A stretch of DNA of 64,000 nt from Serilophus lunatus (lineage: Eukaryota; Chordata; Aves; Passeriformes; Eurylaimidae), in the NCBI GenBank assembly GCA_013399895.1, contig VXBA01003089.1, positions 682,001 through 746,000 on the forward strand, written 5' to 3'. The position numbers were made by a program, and so were the translations under genes. The notes under the pieces were generated by a model. That model did not search any database, was not told the origin of the DNA, and saw only the letters and a list, made by a program, of their open reading frames with translations. Positions 25,276-36,052 of the stretch are shown piece by piece. Each line of letters opens with the position of its first letter. Position 1 is the stretch's first letter.

Positions 25276-26585
25276 CATCCCAATAAAATGGTTTACAGTA
25301 ACAACTTCATATGTTTTGTATTCTGCAGGAAAAAGCCATCAGATAAATACACTGGTTTGGTGACGTATTCAGAGCTAACAACTCAGCTCCTAAATGTGCA
25401 ATACTTGGTGTCAGTGAAAATGCTGCATGAAGGAGGACTGAACACTCAGGCTTTGAATGGAACAACTAATAAAACTGTGATAAGGGTAGTAGGAAAATAG
25501 ATTGCTAATAGTATTCAGTAGCAGAAACCAAAGGATGGGGGATTCTTTGTACTGTGGATGTCAGATCATTGGAAATTGTTGCCAGAGCATCTTGTAGATA
25601 CTTATATTTTAGAGTGTCTAAAAAAGGGAGTGGGAAGGTTGATGGTTAGTAAATGTAATATCTGCTTCAGAATGTCCCCAGGCTGGAAAGAGGAAGAGGC
25701 TGGAGAATGTGAGAGGGAAGTATGTTTCCCCTCTTATTCTTCCATAGGCATCTGCTTATGACCTTGGAGGCAGAGTAGTTGGACCTGCTGAGCTGAAGCA
25801 GTTTGGCTCTTCTAAAACTTAGCACAGCTCTAATAATGAAATCTTTAAATAAGAACATGCTAATACGTTTTCTGGCATACAAAGTGAGAATAAAATCTGT
25901 CTGCCCTGTTGTAATCTGGTTTGAGTGTATCTAAGTTGTTTCCTCACTGATTTTTACAAGGTGATAAACTTACAGACGGAAATTCTTTTAAGCCATAAAT
26001 ACCATGCAAGCTGACATGCCTAGAAGTGCAGATAAAGCCAATAGGATGCTAAAAACAGTCGAAGTGCATTCTTTCTCTACCTAGTTTGCTCAGCTGAAAC
26101 TGTCTGCTATGAGTTTGGGCGTATGGTGTTTGACCCTTGCTTGTAGATACAGAGTTCCCATCACTTAGTCACAATGCACTTAATGACAAATTTGTCCACA
26201 GCAGTTGACCTGAAAAGTGGAGGCTTAACCTCACATGGAAGCCTCTGAAGTTTCTTGTATCTGTTTTATCTCTGTAAACATCCTCCAGTCTTTCTTCATC
26301 TTACTCTTTACAGACAAGACTTCTGTAGATGCAGGTTTGGTCTCTGAATTTTATATTCTGTTACACTCTTATTTTGTTTTTTTCACACTATATGGCTCTG
26401 GAGAAAAAGGATCCACCATTTTTGGCTTGAGTTTGTGCTACTGTTTTCTCGAGTCAAACAAACTAAGTTTTTTAAATTTTCATTTCATGTATTTCAGGAT
26501 ATGCATTCTATGCGTATTTTTAATCATGCCACAGTGTTTGCAATGTTACTTTAAGGCCTTCCCATTGCATATTTAAGACAGGTAA

Positions 26586-26625
26586 TATATTGTAGAACAT
26601 GGTAGTGCTATATTGTAGAACATGG
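26586..26625 (+). repeat. 17-bp direct repeat, 23-bp period
   Basis: TATATTGTAGAACATGG appears twice, at 26586-26602 and 26609-26625, separated by six bases. It is probably a local duplication by slippage. Confidence 0.8.
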
Positions 26626-28380
26626 AAAGGCCTGATTGAAATATAAAGTTGTGAAGATAATATTGAGCAGTGATATGTACAGTCATTTTCTTTTACTGAT
26701 CATCATATCCACAGGTCAAGGAATCACCTCCACAGTGTGAAAACAAATGCAAAAAACTATTGATGTACACTCTATTAAATTTCCTGAATATGAAATTTGT
26801 ATTTGAATGTGGAATTATTAACTCGAGTCTTTGTGTCACACTAAACAGACAGAGAACAGAAAAAAGTACTTCTGGAGTCACTGTCTTAAACCTCCAGCAT
26901 TAAACGAGTGCAAAAAAAGATATTCTTTCATCTTATCTTTTCTAAAACTCTCCATTGAGTATAGAAATGCCAGTAGTCATACCATGTTACAAAAATGTGG
27001 AAATTCAGGGGTGAATCACAAATAGTTTGTAAATTGGGATCACTGACTGAACTCAAGGTAAGGGAAAATTGATATTTTACATCTAGAGCATTATTTCTTG
27101 AAATGTTTTCTGTTCACCTGAGCAAAGGCAAGAGGCAGAATGTCTTGTACCATTCATTCCATTCTACTGTATCATTTCATTCTTAGAAATGAAACATTGT
27201 CTATTTCATATTTAAATCAAGATATTTGAATGTTATTGCATTGCATTTATCTAGGTGAAAGAATTTTTCCTCTACTTGTTTTCTTGCTGTTCTGTAGATC
27301 TTTCTTGGGCCTTGAGCAACACTTTAAACTACATCCCACAGGCTAAAAATGAAGGATTCCAAGCTAGAAAGATGAAGAAACTTTGTGTGTTTTGGGCAGG
27401 TTCCTGAAAATTTTCTGTACCTCTTTTGCTTTCCAATAATGCAAAAGGTCAGCTCTAGCTATTTCCACAGCTGCTTGTTCAGATTGAGAGAGACAATAAG
27501 CAGACAAAATTAAGTTCTTCAGTTCAATTCTAGCAGATTTTCCTGCAAAACTGTGATGAGGAGTTGGAGTGGGGACTTGACTGTTTATCTTGAAGTTTTT
27601 GTCTTCCTGTTTTCTGTACTGAGTGGAGCATAAGCAGTTAGGGAAAACATAACTGAATTTCTTCATCAGCTTTTCATTTCTGTGGAATGGCAAATGTATC
27701 ACTGAGAGGGGAATAGTCCTGTTCTTCCTCTGTGTGCTTGACTACCTTACACATTTTTATGACTATTTTGCCTGTTGATTAAAGTGACTTATTTGTATAT
27801 AACATAAGAAGAAATGGATCATCTGTATTATATTAGCTCAAGTATCTCGTCTATGCCTGGGTAAGACCAAAAGGACAAAACAAACCTGCAGTTGATACTC
27901 CCAGAATACTGTTGCTGAATTGCCTGAGCTGTGGTACATCTTCCAGGAGCATATCTAACCTTTCAGAATACATGCAAACACTCTACAGCCATGATGTCAC
28001 TGTGAATATTTGCATATAAAAGACCAGATTGTTGTATTTACTACAGAAATTTCATAATCACTGCAAAAAGTCTGGGCTTATGAGCTCACTTAGGAAGTTC
28101 TGATTTGTCTTGTTGACAAGAACCCCCAGAACTTAAGGTTTGAAGTGCCTGTGGAAGCTAGAATTGAGGTACCTGTATCACAGAGACAGGCTTTCCCGTT
28201 CTCTTTTCAACTTGACAAGTCACTGTAATGACTTTCCACAAGATAATGCCGAAGGAGGATCGCATTAGAAATCCACCTCCATCTCTCCCTCCTTGCAGAC
28301 ACAAGCCCTTGCCTGAGAAACAAATTCTCTCAACTTTATCTAAAGAGGATCAAACACCTTCTGCTGTTGTTCCCAGGCAC

Positions 28381-28430
28381 TGTTAATTGTTGTTAATTTC
28401 CCAGCACCTCATTAATTATTTGCTATTAAA
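28381..28430. promoter_or_regulatory. TTAAT/ATTAATTA motif cluster
   Basis: TGTTAATTGTTGTTAATTT and CATTAATTATTTGCTATTAA lie within 50 bases, giving several homeodomain-type cores in tandem. A regulatory role is conjecture. Confidence 0.15.
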
Positions 28431-31394
28431 GATGTGAGTGAGGAAAATGCCCTTCACCCATGGATAGTCACAAGAATGGATCATTAATAACTACACAAAT
28501 TTTTTACTTTTGAAGTTGAGAGGGAGCTTGTATGAAAGTCACTTTGTTTGCAGGAAAAGCCTGGTGCAGATTCAGGGTGTCATTTCATAAAGGGTGGGAT
28601 GTGAACAATGGTTTGATATGCAAAAGGAAATAAAACAGGGTTCAGCAATAAAACTGAAGTTGATGTATTCAACAGTGGCTAGAAGTAGCACCCTCCTCTC
28701 TGCATTACTTGTTTTTTAACCTATTATAAAAAAAGGATAATTTTGATTCACTACCTACTGGTGATACTTCATATAGATAAATCCTATAAAAATGCACATA
28801 ACTTTATTCTTTAGTGTGCAAAGCAGCACATTAGGGTATCTCATCTTATTATGATAAGTCTGAAAAGCCTCACACAGGACTCAGACTATGAACAAAAGTA
28901 GTAGTATGGCAGACTCCACTCAAGGAATTCACAGCACAGATAGCTTGAACAGTCTGAGGAAGTGTGTGTGTTTCCTAAGGTGATGCTCAGGAATTGTCCT
29001 TTATCCTAGGTGCTGGGAAAGGATGCTTATAATTTTTGTGGTAGTAGCGTAGCAGAAAAAGAATTTCTTCTGCCCATTTCCATCTTGCGTTCAAAGCTGA
29101 GCTTTGAGAGAGGTTTCCACAACAGCTAGACTTGAATTCAATGAGTTGAGCCTCAGACATGCACCTTACAAACTAGTGAGTGTATGGGTGTTCAGATTGT
29201 CACGTAACTGCAGAACCCCTTATGCTGAAGAAGCTCCTGTCCTCTACTCTGAGAGAAGAATGGGGGTTCATAATGTTGTTGGATCTCAGCTAATTAGGAT
29301 AGTATCTAAGTAGCACTACTTTTGTCTATTTTTCTTTGCTCCATGATATGAAATAATGGATAAATAACACATAGGTCTTTTCTTCTCTAAAAACTTCCAT
29401 GTATATTATAAACCTAAATGGTGTTAGCCTTGAAGGATGAAAAGGACCATGGGATTATGTGTTTATTTCTACAGACTGTGAAATTTCTTCTCTCCTAACA
29501 TTGTCTCACACCTTTCAGTGAACCATGGGATCTTCTCCATAGACCTCCAGCTTTGCTTTGGAGAGATCAATAAGCAAGGCATCCACCACTGTCATTATTT
29601 TGCCCCTATAGGTGATAAGCCTCAGTGATTAACGATTTGGTAGTCAAAAATAAATGATTTCTGTAAAAAATACAGGTTCTTTGCAAACGCTGAAATGTTA
29701 TCCTCCAAAAATATGCAGTGCATATTGTGAACTGAAGATTCAAATAAAACATTAAATTATACTCTATAGCCTTGTCTCAAGTTTCTCTTTAAAAGAGATA
29801 AAACCTTCTCAGGAAGTGTTTTCACCAGATACCAGGTCTGTATTTGTTTTAGAAGAGCTGAAGTATAATGAAGTACCTGACTTAAGATTTTACAAGATAA
29901 GAAGTTCCTGGTTGGTGCTAAAGCTTCATTTTTAATTCATTCTTTACTATGGGAGTTGTTCTCTCTGAGAGTGTGAGCTGTGATCAGGAGCATAGCCAGG
30001 ACAGATAAGGCGCATGAACCCTGGCCTGAAATTTGACAAACTACCACAGCTGAGCAGTCAGTTATACTGGAGACAGAGCTCTTTCAGGGAATAATTCGAG
30101 CTGAATTTATTCTCAGTCACCTCCAAGAAAGGCTCACTGAAATTGGAATGCACCACAATGATACATGACTTTTAAAAGTTTATAATCTATGTGCCGACAG
30201 GTTTCCCATAGGAGATAATAAAAAAGGAGAAGGCAACAAAGCATACCGACATGCTAATACAGACATAGAAGCTCATATGTATATATAAAATTATAATGAC
30301 ATATTACAGTATTTCTAACAGTGGAATTCAGGCTTAATCAACCAAAATCACAATCAGCTGGATTTCATGAATTTGAAAAAAACTAAACTCAGCAAAACAA
30401 TGATGCTATATGGATATTCTCTTTGACATGTTTTGTTGGAAAAACTTTATATTTTGCTTGAAAATTAAATTTCTGTTCCCAGTTTGAGTTTTTATGTACT
30501 ATGCCATGATAATTGTTTTCTTGGTTTCCATAATGACTGACACGTACCGATTAGTGCTTTGTGTTTACTTTGCTTGTATTGCAATGCAATTTCTTTGTGG
30601 AAGAAGCAATGCACCATTGCTTTATTTTATCACCCATTGCCCAGCATGGTGGCCCTAAATGCTGCTGTATGCTACGTCAGTATAACGAGTGTGTGGTCAT
30701 ATACTTCTATTTCTCTGTTTCTATTTGTTATGGAAACTGATGTAATTATGGAAGTTTAATATTAGGCAGTCTTGAAACTGGAAAATCTTGTGTTTCTGTG
30801 TTGAAGAGAGACCAAGAATAAGAAACAAACAAAATTTAAAAAGGAAGAACAATTCCTGGAGATAAGGCACAGCTATCAGATGTTTAAATGGAGATATTTG
30901 CATACTTGAATACGATAGCTGTGTCTCCAAACAATGTACACACAAACACATATCTGTAAATGAAATGGTAAATTAATTGTGATGAACCAAAAATTTGGTT
31001 CTTCACATCCAATGGATATTTTTTATGTTGAGGGAGTGTTTATCTTTAATCTAACCTGAGAAAGTGAAGTCTGTGTTTTAATTATCAAGCTAATACTTTA
31101 TAATTCTTTAGTTGTAAGCAAAGCTCTTTCTTCATTGCGAAAGAAAAGCAGAAATCTTTCAACCAGTGTATTTATCTCTCTTCAGGGGTTGGGGGTTACT
31201 ATCCAATAGCTCATAAGATCTTTATTATAATGCATTTATAATGATATACTGGGATGGTTCTGTAGCTAAGTATCTAATGTCAAAGACTAGATTTGGTGTG
31301 GTGGAAAATGTCGTATCCTTGGGTAGCTGTAGGGAAAATGAGGCCTCAGCCACTGCTTTCTATGTAATTCTACTAACTGTAAAAAGAATAGGGG

Positions 31395-31430
31395 TAATTG
31401 CATTAATGTCAATTAAGCTATTAATAATGC
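31395..31430. promoter_or_regulatory. TAATTG/ATTAA motif cluster
   Basis: Four ATTA-type cores occur in 36 bases (TAATTG, CATTAATG, CAATTAAG, TTAATAAT), followed by a stretch of balanced composition to about 31570. It could be part of a conserved noncoding element, but nothing here proves it. Confidence 0.15.
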
Positions 31431-34019
31431 CCATCTTGTCATTCCTAGATATAGCAGTCACTCACACGTGCTACTGTCGCCTGTAAAGGCTGTACGTAAA
31501 TGAGATCATGGCTTATTTATGCTTTAAAACCTGGCTGACAGCCTGCCTTTTATCACTTGTATACCATTAAAATACCTGCTGTTTTGGAGAGAAACAACCT
31601 AAGCTACTCAAAGAGGTAATATCCTGTAGCTGTGATGTTGATCATCTTATGCTAAACACACAGGCCCTTGGTAATTTACAGACCACTGCCAGGTTGCCAG
31701 CGGGGCACTCTGTGTCGCTTCCATTCAGGCCACAGAAAGTTTTGTTCCTTAGAGTAATGTTGGCAGCATGTCTGCTCAGTTGAAGAAATATCATCTCCTT
31801 CGATGACTTCGGGTTTCCTGTGATAGGCCATAACTAGTTGTGCAACTGCCCTTGCTAATCATCTGTTGTGGGCTCTACTATTTTGGCTGCATTTGTGAAA
31901 CAAAATTGTGTTTCTAATGCTATTTAGGGAGTATTAATTTGTCTTAAGTAGGATCATAGCCAGTTTAAAGATAGAGTTCTGTGAATTTTCTGCAGTAATG
32001 GTAATGGGCATCTAATCTCCAAAAACATGTACAGATCTATATTTAATAAAACGTTTGCTGGGAATTGATGCAATAGTTTCACGAAATCAAAGCCTAGTTG
32101 GTGTGTTGGGCAGTACTTCAAAGATGGTGTTCCATTGTTCATTATCAGCTGAAATGTGCAGAAAATGATCATTAGCAAATTTCGAGGGTTAGCAAAAAGG
32201 GTCACTGTCAAAATTACATTGTCCTTTAGACAAGAGGAGAGAAAATTGTGAGAGGAACCATTCAGTCAGAGCTCATGACAAATGAGAGGCCGTGGCCAAT
32301 TCCCACCGGAAGAAAGAGAGAAGTACCATGATCTGCCTACATCAAGGTGCAGGAAAGGAGGCAACAGATGATATGTATGCATTAAGGGCAAGAGAGGAAA
32401 GGGAAGTGAGAATGAGACTGGAATTGTTTGTGAACACCTCTTCATATTCTAATGCTGCTCAACCCCCTCCCACCTCCGGAGAGCCCAGGGTAAGGTTATA
32501 ATAGGTGAAGTTGTTTTTCATAATAAAGTTGGCTGTAGCTCTAGGCCATAAATCATAGGGTCAAGTGCTCAAACTTATACATTTTTCTCTTGCCTCACTC
32601 TCTCTTTCTATTTATACTTTGATTTGGATGAATCACTGAATCAAAGGCAGGAAGAGTAAATAATTCTTTCATCTCTATAGAGAACAATACATTTACATAT
32701 GACTTATAAGGTTTATTTTCTGAAAAGTTACATTCTATTTTCTTGTACCAAAGGAAAATATAGTCGAACCTGCTACTATTTCCATCTTATTTTAACTGAC
32801 TTCCTACCACAAGGTTTTAATGAGACTGCAACTGCTGTGAGTGGTAGCCATGAGATGGACTGCCTCTGCAAGTTTGTATCCTATGCAGCTGAAAACCACT
32901 CCTGACTCAGCTTTCATTTATTCCTTCCTTACTCATTTATTTCTTGTTCCAGTGAAGTTAAAGTATTCCTAGTAATGTACTGTGTCTCAAAACATGTAAA
33001 ATAAAATAAACTGCTGTCTTTACAATTATTAGCATTTCAAGAACAGCTTGATACATCCTTGTCCATTTTTGTCCCTTTTGAGTCAAAACTTAGTCATCTC
33101 TGTTAACTAGCCATATTTGAAACAGCTGTTTAAACCCACTTCCCTCCTTTGAATTTCTTTCATAACTTCTCCCTTTAAGTACAGTCCAGCAAAAAAATGA
33201 CTTCTCCATTTAAATAAGGGTCCAATGTAGAATGAAAATGAATGTTGTCATATGAAGTGCATTTCAAATGTAATAAAGCAGAAAGGAGTTCCTGGCCCCT
33301 GTGTCAGTTCTAAGAGGGTGCATAGTGAGATCACTATAGCTCAGTGGCTGCAAAGCAGAAAATGAAGATTGTAAAAACGTCACATAAAGAAAAAATGCAC
33401 AGTGGATTCGTTTTGCGATGCTCATATTTCAGTAATGCCTTTAAGTAGCCAGAAGAAATATAATAAATGTTTTTCCACAACATTGATCATACTGTATCAG
33501 AGGAAATATTAGTGTGCAGGGAGCCATGATTATGCCGGTAGTAATTCTCAGTGCAGAAAACTCCTAGAAGATGGGACCCTTTATAGGCTGAACTTTTATT
33601 GGCTGCAGTTATTTACCTTTAAGAATACGCCTAATACACTGTCCTATAGCTAAATATTTTTGTGAAAACTCAAATCAGCAACTGTCAGTAAATCAGAAAA
33701 CCTGGTATGACTTTATAGAATTTATGTTTTCATATGGACAGTCTGATATGTTCTGAGATACAAAAAATGACCCATTGATCATGTAAAACAAATTTTTCTG
33801 CTGTGTTCCAAAATCTGGATTTGGCCAGACAGGTTTATAGTGCATCATCCCATAAAACTATTGCCTGGAAGTATAAAGTATCCTCAAGAAATGTAATGCA
33901 GTGTTAGATTAGGCAATAGATTAAAGTACGGTTATCTTCTGAACGTTATAAGTAAACATGTATGTCCCACCATGGACAACCTCTCTACTGTACTGCAAAA
34001 CCCAGCTAAAGTCACCAAA

Positions 34020-34240
34020 ACACGTCCGGGCTTTGAGCTGTGAGGAAGAGCCCAGCGTGGGTTCCCAGTGCTGGTCTCTTGCTCCTCGAGCTGGCAGGAC
34101 ACAGTAGCGCTGGGTCGGGTGAGCCCCACCAGAGGGGAGCCACCAGGCACCTGGGGGATCCCAGCCCAGCCATGCCCAGACACAGGGATGGCACATGGGC
34201 ACCAGGGATCAAGGAGGGAAAGCAGAGCTTGAAGTGAGGA
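34020..34240. other. GC-rich patch with open frames on both strands
   Basis: The base content rises sharply against AT-rich flanks. Overlapping open frames of 83-101 codons on the minus strand and 65 on the plus strand run through it, as is usual for GC-rich noncoding DNA because stop codons are AT-rich. I recognise no protein family or repeat. It could be a fragment of an unrecognised repeat, a CpG-poor exon of an unspliced transcript, or plain isochore variation. Confidence 0.35.
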
Positions 34241-34869
34241 AAGTGGAGGATACCAAAATTTTCTTTCATAGATGCTGAGATGGCCCTTTCCCTGCGCTGG
34301 AGGGGATAGAGAGGCAAAACGTGATGTCAGTCAGGAGAGCCCACCTGCCAAAGTGTGTTACTGGCTTCTTGTCTCTGAAATATGCCATTCTCTCTAGCAG
34401 AGGTAATAAAATATTCATGGTCATTTATCATTAAGCTCCTTTTCAAAAGGATGATTGAACATGATTATAACTTTAAGCAAAGAACTATGCATATGCAGTT
34501 CCAAATTGTTGCTCATAAGCCTAATGCAGCACTCCTGCAACAGGATCTGCTGGGCTGGTGTCTGAAGGAGCAAGTCCATTGTGCTGATCATTAGCTCAAG
34601 CTCTGAAGAGCATCTTGTCTCAGAAGAAGGAGATTGGGGATTTTTTTCCCTTGATGTACATTTTAGGCAAAAGTTTAGTGGAATTACTCCCCTGAGCAGA
34701 TGCTCCCTCAGTCTTGAAACTTTAACCATTTGCAGCTTTTTTCCTGAAACACACTCCACGATTTTTCTTACATTTAAAATAACAGGGTTATATTTTCTTG
34801 CTTAGAATAAAAAAAAGGACAATCACACTCCCTACTCTTGGCTAGAGCAGCCCGGGATAGAGACTGAAG

Positions 34870-35028
34870 ATCAGTTCTACTTGATCTGTTCCTTGGCTTG
34901 ACATGATCTTGGGCAAGTCATTTAGACTTTCTGTAATTTACTGTATCCGTCCTTAAAGTGATTAAAATAGTAAGCACATCTGTCAGCAGTTATCACATGG
35001 GAATTAAGTAGTTAAAGGCCTTTGGCAG
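34870..35028 (+). repeat. MIR-like SINE (ancient amniote tRNA-derived repeat)
   Basis: The core CATGATCTTGGGCAAGTCAT followed by TTAGACTTTCTGTAATTTAC matches the MIR signature (tgaccttgggcaagtcacttaacctctctg). Further matching parts follow in order: 'aaaatagtaagca', then 'cacatgggaattaagtagttaaaggcctttggcaggt', which fits the MIR 3' half (gaggattaaatgagttaaagc...). This is the best preserved MIR-like copy in the window. Such copies in birds predate the bird-mammal split, so this one is over 300 million years old if correctly identified. The family match is from memory. Confidence 0.7.
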
Positions 35029-35692
35029 GTTGTGTCACAACAAGGAAACCTGTGCAAGACTGAGAATTATCAAAAGCACAAATTCTATTGTGCATTTTCA
35101 TTTAATTTTTTTAAGCAGTGGAGGGAATTTAATGCTCTGGTGAATGAATTACTATGGCAATACTTTATTCTGTGTAGCTTTATATAGAATGCATACATGT
35201 GTATCAGTCTGGGGGGGAAGTGTTTATTTGCATATGGATATTAGAGTTTTAAAAGCAGCAGTGAAGAATGTTACCTTAGAACAAAGTACAGCTGTTGGTA
35301 TCACTTGAGAGAAACTCAGTACCATATAGGAGAAGGAGGGGTGGGACTTTAGGGTCCTAAACTATCAGCCCTAAATGGCAATTGACGCCAAAATTAGTCA
35401 CAGTCTTGCTTCAGTGCTGAATACACACTTCAGGTAAGGCGTGGCCTGGTACCAGGCCTGTGCACCTCTGCACATTCCAGAAGGTTTCCAGTCTGGAGCT
35501 CAGTGCTCTCCACTCCATAGGGCACTGCCCCAAAGCACTGCACAGCACCCCAAACACAGAAAAGGGAGCTCTGGTTTTTATGGTTAAAATCTGTCCACGG
35601 GTACAATGAGAGGATTTTACAGCCACTCAAGATGTGTTGCTCTGATTCTCAGTAGTTAACATTTAACCTGAAGGTTGCTTGCTACCTGTCGA
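35029..35692. other. Unique DNA before the G-rich tract
   Basis: No gene is seen. A GC-richer part (35440-35620) holds open frames of 66 and 71 codons on the minus strand with no known motif, and a perfect 16-bp palindrome GGCCTGGTACCAGGCC at 35443-35458. Confidence 0.45.
35443..35458. repeat. Perfect 16-bp palindrome
   Basis: GGCCTGGTACCAGGCC equals its own reverse complement. No flanking extension matches, and no known element end is recognised. Confidence 0.9.
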
Positions 35693-35722
35693 GGGGAGCG
35701 GGGGTGGGGAGGGGGGAGGGGG
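35693..35722 (+). other. G-quadruplex candidate
   Basis: Five G runs of four or more lie in 30 bases with loops of one to three bases: GGGG-AGC-GGGGG-T-GGGG-A-GGGGGG-A-GGGGG. Such short loops and long runs are the classic pattern for a very stable quadruplex. It ends in a polypurine stretch (GAAAGAG) and then T/A-rich DNA. There is no gene nearby to regulate. Confidence 0.75.
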
Positions 35723-36000
35723 AAAGAGTTAATTTATTTTATTTTAAAGTCAGATTCCTAGGGGTTGACAGAATGCGAGCAAGGAGAGGTGCCACTGGAT
35801 GGCACTGTTGCACATGGCTGGCAAAATGCTGACCTCTGGAAGCCTCGGTAGGAAAACGCGGGCTGGGGCAGCCACCCTCCCCTGTGGCTGTGGGGTTACC
35901 GGGCGCGCAAACTGCACCAGTGAAGATGTCAAAGCCTGTGTGCCAATAAATTGCTCTAATAACGCTAGTAGCTGTCCTAGCACTTGCATATGCCCTTGCT

Positions 36001-36052
36001 ACAAAAAAACCCCAAACAGACAAAAAAACCAACCGACCAACCAAAAAAAATC
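36001..36052. repeat. A/C-rich low-complexity tract
   Basis: Runs of A alternate with CC and CCCC (for example AACCAACCGACCAACC). G and T are almost absent. Such tracts are common in bird genomes. A 101-codon minus-strand frame spanning it is a by-product. Confidence 0.8.

Larger units (their letters stand above)
25276..34018. other. Unique noncoding DNA with two AT-rich motif clusters
   Basis: No gene is recognised. The longest open frames are 113 codons (26235-26576, plus; hydrophobic, Phe-rich, translation of T-rich DNA) and 112 codons (27364-27702, minus). A 17-base direct repeat (TATATTGTAGAACATGG) occurs at 26586-26602 and 26609-26625. Homeodomain-core clusters at 28381-28430 and about 31395-31430 are listed separately. 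The remainder shows no structure that I can name. Confidence 0.5.

Noticed and set aside
26235..26576. Hydrophobic 113-codon frame that could look like a membrane protein
   Set aside because: It is the translation of T-rich DNA, which yields Phe, Leu and Ile by composition alone.
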